A stretch of DNA of 23,126 bases from Temnopleurus reevesii (GCA_036244855.1 BQKZ01000108.1:52004-75129), one strand, 5' to 3'. Positions 1 through 10,000 are shown, counted from the stretch's first letter. Numbers and translations are program-made. The notes: generated from the letters alone by a model not told the origin.

Positions 1-17
1 AAAAAAAAAAATAAAAA

Positions 18-66
<49 letters not shown>

Positions 67-94
67 AAAATAAATAAATAAATAAAAAATCAAA
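1..94. repeat. (AAAT)n / A-rich simple repeat
   Basis: The first 94 bases are almost entirely A with T every fourth base, an (AAAT)n tetranucleotide microsatellite grading into poly(A). It may be the tail of a retroelement whose body lies left of the window, but no such body is visible, so only the simple repeat is claimed. Confidence 0.9.
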
Positions 95-298
95 ATGTGT
101 TGCGGTCCTTGAAATGCAGATGTGAAGGAGAAAGGCATTATTGCATTCAAATGCTATTTATTTTTTATGAGAATTATGTAACAGTTTAATTGATCCACTG
201 AACCCATCAATTGATAAAACATATCAATATCAACTTAAAAAACTAGTAGGCCTACATTTATCCTCCTCTCTAATATGGCCCTAGAATACATTTTGCCT
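95..298. other. intronic DNA, nothing recognised
   Basis: AT-rich single-copy-looking sequence with no open frame, tRNA-like motif or inverted repeat that I can support. It belongs to the intron 3' of the PLC beta exon at 7927-7986. Confidence 0.5.
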
Positions 299-370
299 GA
301 GATAGAAATCTCCCCTCCACTCTTCCCATCTGCACCCCTCTCTTTTTTCTTCAGCTATCTGCGACTCCCC

Positions 371-414
<44 letters not shown>

Positions 415-480
415 CTCTCTCAATCACACACTCTTTCTATTTTTCTCTTTCTCTATCCTCACCTTCCTCCATCTCTCTTT
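299..480. repeat. Pyrimidine-rich tract with poly(C) and (CT)n microsatellite
   Basis: The plus strand is strongly C/T-biased. Its core is a run of 14 C (367-380) followed by (CT)14 at about 381-408, then TCTCTC-rich DNA to about 480. The polarity is opposite to the GA-rich array that starts about 260 bp further on. The open frames here are by-products of base bias. Confidence 0.85.
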
Positions 481-582
481 GAAGAGCAATAAACTTTGCA
501 AGAATGTATATAATGTTGATCCATTCAGATTCTGAATGATATATGCTTTCATCTCAGAGTGATGTACTCCATGTCTTAGGAG

Positions 583-2930
583 AGGAGGGCAGTGTATAGG
601 TACGAACGTCACATACCGGTGGTCAGTCATATCCAATCATAGCATCAGACATGATATCATTCTATCATCAGGCTGACATTCTCCCATTATATCAAATCGT
701 CTAGACAGTCCTATTTTCTAAGATAAATTTGTCATGTTTTGGTAGAGATGCAAGGGGAGGTAGGAGATCTGAGTAAAAGGAGCAGGAGAGGAGTAAGTAC
801 ATGTAGGAGGAGGAGGGGGAGGGTAAGAGAAAAAAGAGGAGGGGAGAATGGGGAGGAGGAGGTGAAGGAGGGTGAGGATGAGGAGAAGGAGCATGAGGAG
901 GGGGAGCATGAGGAAAGGGAGCGAAAGGATTGGGATAGGAAGGATGAGGAGAGAGGGGGGAAGGGGCGGATGAAGAGTTGGAGGAGGATCAAAAGATGGA
1001 GGTGGGGTTGAGGAGGAGACGGTGAGGATGGAAAGGATTAGTGGGGGAGGGGGAAGGAGGTGAACATGAAGGAGTGGTAAGGAGGAGGAGGAGGAGGAGG
1101 AAGAGTGGGAGGGTGAGAAGGAACAGGTGAAAGAGAAGGGGAAGAGTAAAACGAGGAGAAGAAAGAGCAGGAGCGCAATGCACCATGTACAAACATCACA
1201 CACCGGTGGTCAGTCGCATCCAATCATAGCATCTGACATGATATCATTCTATCAACACGCTGACACCCCCTATATCAAATCAATTGGCTAAACAGCCCAA
1301 TTTGCTATCAAAAACTTGCCATGTTTTGGTAGAGGAGATGCAAGGAGGGGAAAGATATCAGAGCAAGAGGAGGTGAAGGGCAAGTACATGCAGTTGGAGG
1401 AGGGGAGCGGAAGAAAAAGGGGGAGGGGGAAGAAGGGAGAGGGGCGAGGAAGGGTGAGGAGGAGGTGAAGGAGGATGAGGATGAGGAGGGGAGCATAAGG
1501 GGTGGGAGCATGAGGAGAGGGAGCAGAAAAGGCGGAGGAAGAGCTGGAGGAGAGGATGATGGAGTAAAAGATGGAGGAGGGGTGAGGAGGAGAAAGAGTG
1601 GGACGGCAAAAGGAACAGGTGAAAGAGAAGGGGATGAGTAAAACCAGGAAGAGAAGAAATAGAAGGAGGGCAATGCACCATGTATGAACGTCACACACCA
1701 GTGGTCAGTCCTCATCCAATCATAGCATCTGACATGATATCATTCTATCATCAAGCTGACATTCTCCCATAATATCAAATCGTCTAGACAGCCCCATTTG
1801 CTACCAAAAACTTGGTGGTTTTTTAAGAGATGCAAGGAGAAAGAGGAGATCTGAGTTTTAAAATAAAGGAGCAGAAGGGCAAGTATGTGTAGGAGGAGGA
1901 TGGGATGGTACGAGACAAGAGGAAGAGGGGAGGGGAAGAGGGGAGGGGAAGGAGGGGACTTGGGATGGTGAGGAGAGGGAGGGGAGGATAAGAGGGTGAG
2001 GGTGATGGTGAGGGTGAGGATGAGGAGAAAGAGGGTGAGGAGGAGATGAAGGAGGGTGACGATTAGGACGGGGAGCATGAGCAGGGGGGATGAAGATTGG
2101 GAGCAGAAGGGGTTGAGGAAGAGTAGGAGGAGGGGATGACGGAGAAAAAGATGGAGTGGCGGAGGAGGAGAAGGTGAGGATGGAAAGGAAGAGTGGGAGG
2201 GGGAAAAGGAACAGGTGAAAGAGAAGGGGATGAGTAAAACAAGGAGAAGAAATAGAAAGAGGGCAATGCACCATGTATGAACATCACACACCAGTGGTCA
2301 GTCACGTCCAATCATAGTATCTGACATAATATCATTCTATCATCAAGCTGACATCAACCCCTATATCTAATCAATTTACTAGACAGACAACCTCATTTGC
2401 TATCAAAAACTTGCCATGATTTTTTAGAGTTGCAAGAAGAAGATCTGAGTAAAAGGAGGAGGGGAGGGGGTGAGAAAAAGGAGCAGGGGAGGGAGGAGGA
2501 GAGGAGGATAGGATGGGGAGGAGGGGAGGAGGATAGGATGGGGCAAAGGGGATGAGGATGAGGATGAGGAGGGGAGGATGAGGATGAGAATGTGGAGGGG
2601 TGAAGTGGGGGAGATGGTGGAGGGATGGAGTGGGGGAGATGAAGGAGGGGTGAGAAATAGGAGGGGAGGAGGAAGAGGTGGAGAAGGAACGGATAAAGGA
2701 GGAATGGATGGAGGAAGATAGGAGAAGGAGGAGGGGAAAAATGGAGGAGGAGGAAAAAGTGAAGGGCAAGAAACTGGGGCAAGTGTAAACTGGAAGAAAT
2801 AACAGAAAATTATAAAGAAAATATGTAAATAAGGTAGAATTTGTGGAGAAAAGTGGAAAAATATGGGATGGCGTGCGGGAAGAAGGATAAGATCGAAAAA
2901 GGGAAGAGGAGAGCAAGACATGGAGGATGA
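583..2930. repeat. Composite tandem array: four anchor + polypurine units
   Basis: Four anchors of about 150-170 bp recur at about 583-745, 1168-1345, 1664-1830 and 2258-2430. Using the motif GGTCAGTC as landmark (621, 1208, 1703, 2296) the spacings are 587, 495 and 593 bp. Each anchor shows, in order, a CAATGCACCATGTA-like start, CACACACCGGTGGTCAGTC, CCAATCATAGCATCTGACATGATATCATTCTATCA and ATATCAAATCGTCTAGACAG or variants, and includes the perfect palindrome ATGATATCAT (ATAATATCAT in the fourth). After each anchor comes 330-490 bp of plus-strand A/G sequence rich in GAGGAGG, GATGAG and GGTGAGG (about 755-1165, 1338-1663, 1823-2257, 2430-2930). The anchors are better conserved than the tracts, whose lengths vary. 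The last tract grades into A-rich DNA. No gene is supported: the 130-180-residue Pro/Ser/Leu frames on the minus strand exist because C/T-only DNA cannot form stop codons. Confidence 0.88.
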
Positions 2931-3761
2931 TTAAATGGTGGATGATGCTAAGCTACTGATGATGATCTGAACAAATGATTGAATCAAACGGACATGTTTT
3001 CCTTTACATTATATAAGAAGAAAGAGCATGAAAATCAACAAAGACAAATTTTAGATCCAAACAATTTGATAAAGAAATATGAATCCATTGAAAAGGTCAT
3101 TTTCACACAAAAAAAGTCAAATCAGATTTCTCTAGGTGCACCATTTTCAAATGTCACTCACATTCATTCTACATAAAGGTATTAAGCAGTTTCTCAAACA
3201 TGCACTTTACTGCCCTTCCTTTCCAGCTACGTGCTTGCTTTCAAGGACAAATTTAATTCTACGCTCCTTGGATAAAGTATTTGCTCCATGTTCACCTTGC
3301 TTTTTAAGGAGCTTGTTTAACAAAAACATCGCAATGTTCTATATTGTACAACTACAATAAAGCACCTAAACCATTTAAGTCATATAGCGAGAGCAGAACA
3401 ATCTCTGGTAACAAATTCTATTTTGAAATACATCTCTTTCTAAAAGAAAATCCGCCATTTATTAATTTTAATGGGAAAAATAGATGTGATTCCAAGTATG
3501 TGCAAATTCATCAGTTCCAAGATTTTAAATGTTAGCTTAAATCTTCTTCCTTCTTTCTGCCAGGCAATGATTTTCTTGCACTTTCATTAATACCATGCAC
3601 ATTTTTGTTTATTCAGGGGATTGGTTCCTTAAAATTATGGCTCTACAATCGCACAGAGCATGCACAGAGCATGTACAGTGTAATTTGAAAAATGTTCTAC
3701 ATCCTTACAAGAAATGCATACATTGTTGCATTGGGCAATGTAGAGTGAAATAAAATCCACC
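2931..3761. other. intronic DNA without recognised gene
   Basis: AT-rich sequence with several open frames of 40-74 codons on both strands, none with a recognisable domain. A short direct duplication, GCACAGAGCAT twice, lies at about 3651-3672. A 40-codon minus-strand frame at 3207-3329 is discussed under the rejected items. Confidence 0.4.
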
Positions 3762-3942
3762 AATCTGGGAGGTGAATCACCAAGATAAGAAAGACTTTAC
3801 GCACGAATTTAAGTTCGACTGGTATCCCTTCTTGTGCGTAATATTTCATAATACTACGAGCATTCAGTGCGAGAACTGATACCAGTCGAACGTAAAGTCG
3901 TTCATAAAGTCTTTCTTATCTTGGTGAAACACCTCCCAGATT
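3762..3942. mobile_element. MITE-like palindromic element, long terminal inverted repeats
   Basis: The left end AATCTGGGAGGTGAATCACC... (3762-3799) is repeated in inverse at 3905-3942 with 2 mismatches in 38 bp. A second inner stem, GTTCGACTGGTATC (3813-3826) against GATACCAGTCGAAC (3878-3891), is perfect and sits at matching distances. The whole 181-bp element therefore folds into a hairpin with arms of about 65 bp and a loop of about 50 bp. It has no coding capacity, as expected for a non-autonomous DNA transposon. The subterminal motif GGTG(TTT)CAYCAAGAT is shared with the MITE at 8121-8271, suggesting related superfamilies. I could not settle a target-site duplication. Confidence 0.85.
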
Positions 3943-4524
3943 CGATTGAATCAAATCAAAGTGGTGACAGGAAGAATAATGTACCAATTCTCCAGGAACC
4001 AGAAGGCCATTGACAACGCAGCCACGATAAGTTAATAAAGTTCCCTATGAAAATATGTTACTCGCTTTGACGAGATGTCTAAATTTTGCTCCCTGGATGT
4101 TTTCGCGCAATGCCACTCTCATTCCATTTACTGTGCTCAAAGAATTGGATAATATGATTTTTTTATTTTATTCCTCTGCAGAGCACAACATTCAGGTCAC
4201 ATTCTTGTACGAATTCTAATCTGATTCTGGACCGAGCAAAGAAGATGGTTAGCAAAGCATGCTGGGATGCTCGGAGAATCTGCTCGGAGAGTCTCTTCTT
4301 GGCGTAGAGCCAGTCGGAGTTCATTGTTGAAATGCAGGAGGAAAATTTGATTTAATTCCAGTTAAGCGAAGAGAACATTAAAAGAATCGTGCAGCTCCCT
4401 TAAGAAATTAGAATGCTCTGGATTAAAGATGTTCAAACTCGACATTAATGTCCAGGAATGCCAAACAAAAATCGTATTCCTTACGATGTCTACCCTGATT
4501 CGCTTCTTAACATTTGTTTATTTG

Positions 4525-4592
4525 TGAAGCGCATAGAGAATTTCCCTAATTATCATGCGCTATATAAATTTCTATTATTATTATTATTATTA
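4525..4592 (+). mobile_element. SINE 3' end fragment with (ATT)n tail
   Basis: GAAGCGCATAGAGAATTTCC at 4525 is followed by ATGCGCTATATAAATT (about 4555-4570) and a run of TTA/ATT triplets (4573-4592). The same GCGCTATATAAA + (ATT)n ending closes the SINE on the opposite strand at 11200-11545, so this is a 5'-truncated copy of that retroelement type. Truncation at the 5' side is typical of retroposition. Confidence 0.65.
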
Positions 4593-5429
4593 AAGGGATG
4601 TCAAGATGTATAGATGTCAATGAATAAAGAACATCATTATGCTACACATATGATGCATCACATTTATCTTGATGGAAAATCTAATTGTTTACTACTATTG
4701 TTCATTCATGACCCTTATATATGAGAACAAATGCTTTTGGTCAAATGGCATATTTACCTAATTTTTTATTAAACATAATCGAATTTCAAAGTTTAGCGCA
4801 ATGACAGGTGGACACACGTCTGTATTTTTATGTTGCGAATGATTGTGATATCATCGGGTTTAGTAACCCTAACCCAAACGTAGTTGACAAAGAATACAAT
4901 TTTTTTGTTGGAATCCCTATATATCTATCTTTGTTTGATCAAATGCATAGATTGGCAGAACCACCTGCAATAAATGTTGGTACATGTAAAGTACCTACAT
5001 TTGCTGGAGATCATACGGGGAGAGGGGGGCAGAACAAAAATATTATGAACTTATATTCTCATGGTGTAGTCCAATCTGTATACTCTGTCTCAAATATTTA
5101 ATTTATATTATTACATGAATTCTAATCAATTTCTACATAAAATTTATACTTGAAGCTGAAAGGTTACAGTATTATGATTCCTTCCAAGATTATCACCTCT
5201 ACCCTTTCCATTTTCGTACTCCTCTCATTCCACCTCTCAGAGCAGAAGTCATAAATGTCGCTCTCTCATTTAACGCTAACTACGTACCTCCCCATAAAAA
5301 TTAGTCATGGGTGTCAAAAAGCCTATCAGCGTGTTCACATAAAAGCATAATTGCCAAAGTTCTGTAATATGCATGATTATAGTAATGAACCACACATTTA
5401 ATCTAAATATTTTATCATGAGAGAGAGTG
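4593..5429. other. intronic DNA without recognised gene
   Basis: AT-rich intron. A 97-codon plus-strand frame (4808-5101) opens with GTG rather than ATG and has no recognised motif or splice-site context, so no gene is called. Confidence 0.4.
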
Positions 5430-5508
5430 TATAGTTATTGTTATCATGCTTTGTCTTATGGGGAAATATTGGCTCAGCTGTTTGGTGATTCACATTCTAA
5501 TTTATCCT
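5430..5508 (+). repeat. Dispersed repeat, copy 1 (partner at 12560-12638)
   Basis: The segment around GAAATATTGGCTCAGCTGTTTGGTGATTCA matches the sequence around GAAAATATTTGGTTCAGCTGTTTGGCGATTCA near 12591-12622 in the same orientation, with weaker similarity on both sides for about 80 bp. The two copies lie in different introns of the host gene. The repeat class is not recognised; an old retroelement or MITE fragment is likely. Confidence 0.5.
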
Positions 5509-6553
5509 CAAGCATATTATGGAGGGTTGGCATCTCTGTAAAAGGCAAAGAGTCACATTTTTTTCACAACAGTGGTTTCAGCTACTTTAGTAATTTAGTG
5601 ACAAATACTAAATCAACTTTTATAATTGTTAAGCCAGTACAGTTCTTTATGTCTGTGTACAAATAAGAATCAATCCTGCAGAGCCCGCTTGAAAACAAAA
5701 AGTTGTGATGGAATAAATTAATTTGAATGTTCAGAATTTATTGCAAAACACTTTCAAAGTGAGATTCTTCATAATCAACATTATCATCATCACAAAACTA
5801 AGAAAATAAAACAAAACTTCATTTTCACCAAACAGGAAAGCAGCCTGTCACAGACCCACCATTTGCATTTGGAGGGTGGTGAAGGGAGAAATGATCAACA
5901 ATCTAATTGAAAAGAGATAACCAAACAACCTAAGCATATAAGTTTAACATTAATCATTGAACATCATAGTGCATCAGTCACTAAATACACTAGATGCAAA
6001 ATGGTATTGTTTGAAGCAAAATAAAAGTTTGGGCAATAAGAATCTAACTGCTTTGAATACGATAAGCATCTTGACGTCGGTGTCGCACATACACATACAA
6101 AATGCTGTAGCAGAATAACATACCTGCTCGTAACACAACATGTATGTGTGAACCAGACTCTGAAATTGCACAAATTATCATGCAGGTCCACGATGTACCA
6201 GCACGGTATCGTGTGGTTCCTTGTAGATCGATAGCACGCACTGACATTTATGAAGTTTGCAGTCAATGTTTACATTTCTGGAAAATCATCAATAAAACAA
6301 CCTGGCTGATGAGATCGGGAGGGGTTGCCTTTCTTGTTGACCAGCTATAAGGCATAAAATATTGCTTGGTTGCCCTTAAATGCCAATTTTTAAAATAAAG
6401 TGTCAGTCGGTCGGAAAGGGGTTTTTTAAAACAATTTTTCGAGCAGAATCCACACAATTCATGGGGAAAATAAGACTTGAAAGGCAGTGAAAAGCAAAAC
6501 AACGTCTGATAATCACTCTTCGGATCTAAGTTTCACATGATAATCTATAATCT
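5509..6553. other. intronic DNA without recognised gene
   Basis: AT-rich. Minus-strand frames at 5964-6266 were compared by eye with the expected next PLC beta exon (end of the PH domain) and do not match it. I see no tRNA, inverted repeat or conserved domain. Confidence 0.4.
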
Positions 6554-6555
6554 TA

Positions 6556-6736
6556 AGGCCCGGGCACACCAAACACGGCACTGCATCACGGCACAATTTT
6601 TTATGCGATATCTTGGTTGTTATTGGCCAGCGCTCTCCTCCGCGCAAGGGATGTTTAACAATGGGCCAATCACACAGGAGACATCGCGTAAAAACCGTGC
6701 CGTGATGCCGTGCCGTGTTTGGTGTGCCCGGGGCTT
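6556..6736. mobile_element. MITE with GC-rich long terminal inverted repeats, TA-flanked
   Basis: The left end AGGCCCGGGCACACCAAACA continues through CGGCA..CATCACGGCAC and is repeated in inverse at the right end, GTGCCGTGATGCCGTGCCGTGTTTGGTGTGCCCGGGGCTT (about 6696-6736). The arms are about 42 bp with a few mismatches and a 1-base length difference. The element is 181 bp, flanked by TA on both sides (6554-6555, 6737-6738). A TA target duplication would fit the Tc1/mariner or related superfamily, but two bases are weak evidence. The plus-strand open frame of 74 codons here only translates the inverted repeats. Confidence 0.82.
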
Positions 6737-6739
6737 TAC

Positions 6740-7926
6740 AGTGATTTTTTTATTTCAGTGAAAAGCTACAAGAAATGTTCAGGTTGGGCAAATTTCAGAG
6801 GGTGGTCAGTGGAGAGCTACCCAACAATTATTGAGGGGGAGCTTGTGTTCATATCACCAAAATGAAAATGATTTGTCTTCGAAAACGATTCCATTCAGAG
6901 AAGACAAGCTGTGGGGATTTATTACTACTCAAAGCATGAATGATCGTTATAGCAATATGAAGGAGATCAATCATACAGTTAGGAAGTTCAAGAGCTCTTA
7001 ATCATCTCCCAAAACGGGAAAAATAGCACTCTTATTTACACGACTTTCAAACTGGCACCGTCCTCCACCATCACACAGCAAGCACTTCCACGAACACAGA
7101 GTGGCTGGAAACCTTATTCAAAGCTACGTGACCAATCAAGACTAGCATGTAGTCCCGCATACCCACTATTGTGTCGATTGTTTGCTCGATTCAGCCACCC
7201 ACTAAAGCACAGAGTCAGATTCAAGAGCCTATCTTTGTAGTGTGCGCACGCTCTCTGATCAAGTTATGTTTGGTCTGGTGACATAAGCCCTCACAGAACA
7301 CTTCCTAAACTCCTCTCCACAGCTGATTTTGGCACCGTATTGCTATTCGTCAAACAAACTTCAGTCATTTAAAAGGCAAATCTAAAACTCTTCATGAAAC
7401 ACGCTCCAAGAATATGATTGCAAAATTGAACATGCCTTGATCATCTGATAGAAATTTTGATATAAAAAAAATATATTCCTTTTAAACTCATAACGGGGAA
7501 ATGACACGTATGGATAATTTTTCATGTGTTTCCATCAGTTTTGATGTAATCAATCCATTATGATATTAAAATCAAAGAGAAAGAATTCAGAAGCATGAAT
7601 TCTTCAGGAATCAATGAAAAACTATACCTACACATATTCCTGTAATTTCAAAATGACATTTCCACCCATCGACAGAGAATTAAATCCATCAACAAAAGAG
7701 TATCCTAGACTATTATTTCATTTTTACCGCATTATATACATATAGTCTGATGATATCATAATGGTCTAAAAACATTTTAGTTGATCTTGATGAAATGAAG
7801 TCACTCTTAACCCTGAATGCGGACAACGAGTTCGTTACTGGAAATATCACCCTCAAATAGAATCTTTACTAAAAAATATATATAATAACAGAAAATAATA
7901 AACAAACAACGGATCAGCGAACATAC
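6740..7926. other. intronic DNA 3' of the PLC beta exon
   Basis: No convincing coding segment. Around 7040-7400 the sequence is less AT-rich and faintly resembles the 3' end of a retroposon open frame (for example CAGTCATTTAAAAGG near 7364), but stops in every frame prevent a call. I did not find the next PLC beta exon here. Confidence 0.35.
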
Positions 7927-7986
7927 CTTTGGTGCGATCCCCTTTCGTACATCATTGATCTGAGATAGCTCCAGCACCTGTCCCTC
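7927..7986 (-). CDS. PLCB4: Phospholipase C beta (PLCB4/norpA-like), internal coding exon
   Basis: The 60-nt exon on the minus strand reads EGQVLELSQINDVRKGIAPK (20 codons, phase 0 at both ends). It is preceded by a strong pyrimidine tract ending in TTTCATTTAG and followed by the donor GTATGT. The peptide corresponds to the N-terminal PH-domain segment of PLC beta 4, whose vertebrate protein has EGQVLECSLINSIRSG-like sequence directly after the SEGK/R motif. It joins in frame to the exon at 15762-15842. PLC beta hydrolyses phosphatidylinositol 4,5-bisphosphate to inositol trisphosphate and diacylglycerol at the plasma membrane, downstream of Gq-coupled receptors. The beta4/norpA branch serves phototransduction and other sensory signalling in animals. 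Only the PH region is in the window; EF hands, catalytic X-Y barrel and C2 domain must lie at lower coordinates outside it. Assignment to beta4 rather than beta1-3 rests on these 47 residues. Confidence 0.88.
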
Positions 7987-8069
7987 CTAAATGAAAAAAA
8001 GAAGAGAAAAACGGGAAGAAGTTATCATCATGCTCACGGTGACTGCATCCCTTGATTCAATGGCTATAA
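7987..8069. other. splice acceptor region of the PLC beta exon
   Basis: On the minus strand this is a polypyrimidine tract (CTTCTTCCCG, TTTTTCTCTTC and a T run) ending TTTCATTTAG at the exon start. It decides the exon's 5' border. Confidence 0.75.
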
Positions 8070-8752
8070 AAGCTGCGTCTGCACTATAGCAAGTTTTTAA
8101 ATTAGCTCACTAGTTCTGGGGGTGTTTCATCAAGATTTGTCACAGCGACAAGGATTCATTTTCCGACAGTTCCCATAGCAACTGTCAGCGATAGTGCTTT
8201 TCATCCAATCACAATCAAGGAATTTGTCAGCGCTGACTAATTGTCTCTGCGACAAATCTTGATGAAACACCATCCCGATCCGAGTACACTAGCCCGATCA
8301 GAACTAGCTCGAGCTAATTTGCAGGGCAGACGCAAATAGTGAGCTAATTCAATGAAATATATATAAAGCTTAACAAGCCCAAGATATCTTGGGCTAATTT
8401 CCAAAATAGTGAGCTAATTCGGAAATAACTCACTAACTCGCTCGTATTTTCCACAGTTAAGAGGCACTCGGTTATATTTACCTCAGGCTGTTTTCGCATC
8501 AACGTCACAAGCCCATCGCTTTTGTTTTCCAGGGGTCATTCTTGTTTTAATTGCCTGGAATCGGGCTAATGCAGCTCAGACTTAACAATATCGAGCTAAG
8601 TCATGGAGGAGGACAGTATTCATCTCGAGATAGATTTTCCTTCGGTGAGATAGTGCAGATAGGACTACTAAATCTCGAGCTAAATTGAGAAGAGAGCTGA
8701 TCGGGCCAAAATCTCGAGATCAAGAAAACTCCAGCTAGTGCAGCGCCAGCTT
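8070..8752. mobile_element. Non-autonomous DNA transposon, about 0.7 kb, carrying a nested MITE
   Basis: The left end AAGCTGCGTCTGCACTATAG (8070-8089) is an imperfect inverted copy of the right end, CTAGTGCAGCGCCAGCTT (8735-8752; inverse AAGCTGGCGCTGCACTAG). The element is flanked by ATAA (8066-8069 and 8753-8756), a candidate 4-bp target duplication; TATAA with a one-base overlap is also possible. The interior repeats the motif AGTGAGCTAATT in both orientations (inverse near 8099-8112, direct near 8339-8350 and 8408-8419) and is rich in CTCGAGCTAA blocks. There is no open frame of useful length. A second element (8121-8271) sits inside, so this one is the older insertion. The superfamily is not recognised. 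Confidence 0.65.
8121..8271. mobile_element. MITE nested in the 8070-8752 element
   Basis: The 31-bp terminal inverted repeats GGTGTTTCATCAAGATTTGT... (8121-8151) and their inverse (8241-8271, ending ...AATCTTGATGAAACACC) differ at 2 positions. The interior holds a second pair of motifs, CGACAGTT and AACTGTCAGCG, giving more foldback potential. The element is 151 bp and non-coding. The terminus resembles the GGTG...CACCAAGAT motif of the 3762-3942 element. It interrupts a larger transposon with weaker ends, so it inserted later. Confidence 0.85.
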
Positions 8753-8756
8753 ATAA

Positions 8757-9499
8757 CGATGAGGAAGCTATTGAATGCTTGGCCATGAGCAAGATATTGC
8801 CCTTTAAATCAACTGAAAGCTCTATCCGTCTCTCAAATCAATTGGTAAGTCCATGCTCAAATTCTCATAAAATTGAGAGATTGGTTGAGTAAATTCAATG
8901 ATATAGGCAAAGCATTGCACATTAACTTTGATCATTCAATCTCCTAAAATAGCTTATGAATGGAATATACCGCATTGTATATTCGGCATCACAATGATGA
9001 CTGGTTAAATTAAAATCTTGAATGGTTACTCTCATATATGTAGTATGTAGTTAACATTTTATATAATTGAGACATTGGTATTGTGCAATTATCCCAACTT
9101 TATCATAGTATATCATGCCATTTGAAACAAGAAATTTTGAGTTGATTTAACTTTCATAAATTTCTAAAGACTCAATTTATTTAAATATGAAAATTCCTAC
9201 GTATTGTTTCCTTTTTGTTTCCCATACCGGAAGGAAAGGGGTTTTAATATTCCATTTACTAAAAAACAACTTTCATCTCCTCTGTCACAGATTTCAGGTT
9301 TTGATAATTAAGAATAAGGATTGAGAAAACTGAATAACATCTAACCACGTCTTTTCTATTGAAACAAAAAAAGAAAGAGGTGATACCCATGGTCATTTTG
9401 CTAATGATTGTGTTGATTAATGGCGCAACGTGACTCTCATCAATATTGCTCAGCTGCTATGGGCCTGATAATGATGAAGATTAATTGATATGACGAATA
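8757..9499. other. intronic DNA without recognised gene
   Basis: AT-rich intron between the two PLC beta exons. I found no open frame, inverted repeat or RNA motif I can support. Confidence 0.45.
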
Positions 9500-10000
9500 A
9501 AGAGGGCGGGGAATGAAGGAAATGTTGAGTAAAGGAGATGCAAGCACGTCTAAAAAACAAAAGACAAACAGCCTGTCCTCTCTCTTTTTCTTGTCCTTCT
9601 CTCTACCTCTGCCCCTCCCTATATTACTATTCATACCATTTGTTAGATTCACAAAATACAGATGTACTCCACCATTTCTTCATTTGTTACTTTTATCCTT
9701 CATCAAATTATTCTTTACTCCTTATAACGACTATCACTATTTTCTTTAGTGTAACTTTAACCCAGGGGTGTGCATATCACAAGCCTTGCTTTTCCAGCAC
9801 ACCCCTCCATTTTAAATTCATAATTGCTTTATCGTTTAATTCAACCCTTTATTTGTAAACAATTATCCTGTAAATATCTGTATGCGATTTCCCTTTGCAA
9901 TTTTGTTTAAATTTATGTTTGCTCGATATTGTTCACATTTATTTTTTGTTCTATTGCATGTTTTAGAAATGGAAAATAAATAAATTAAATCAATCAAATC
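9500..10000 (+). mobile_element. Possible LINE 3' end (untranslated region and tail)
   Basis: A pyrimidine-rich stretch (about 9575-9625) is followed by T-rich sequence. It ends in GAAATGGAAAATAAATAAAT TAAATCAATCAAATC (about 9966-10000), an AATAAA-type signal grading into a short A/T repeat tail. This layout resembles 3' ends of CR1/L2-like non-LTR elements in echinoderms, but no reverse-transcriptase residues are visible. The open frames at 9513-9858 are low-complexity and not called. The assignment is tentative. Confidence 0.28.

Noticed and set aside
718..2921. Long minus-strand open frames (130-183 codons) rich in Pro, Ser, Leu and the plus-strand Glu/Arg-rich frame at 739-1011
   Set aside because: They translate polypyrimidine/polypurine repeats. 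Stop codons need both purine and T on one strand, so such tracts are open in every frame. Several overlapping frames are equally long, which a real gene would not show.
3207..3329. 40-codon minus-strand frame MFLLNKLLKKQGEHG... with protein-like composition
   Set aside because: Short, no recognised family and no splice sites that would make it a PLC beta exon. Chance or an old relic cannot be excluded, but nothing supports a gene.
4212..4345. Minus-strand frame starting MNSDWLYAKKRLSEQ near 4330
   Set aside because: About 50 codons, no recognised family or splice context. Composition alone is not evidence.
5964..6266. Candidate next PLC beta exon (minus strand, VCVCATPT motif)
   Set aside because: No sustained match to the residues expected after ...GIAPK and no matching acceptor-donor pair in frame.
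6537..6761. 74-codon plus-strand frame
   Set aside because: It spans a MITE from end to end. The peptide is a translation of inverted repeats.
7000..7400. LINE reverse-transcriptase C-terminal relic
   Set aside because: A few suggestive residues only (for example NKLQSFKRQ), with stops in all frames. Not enough to annotate.
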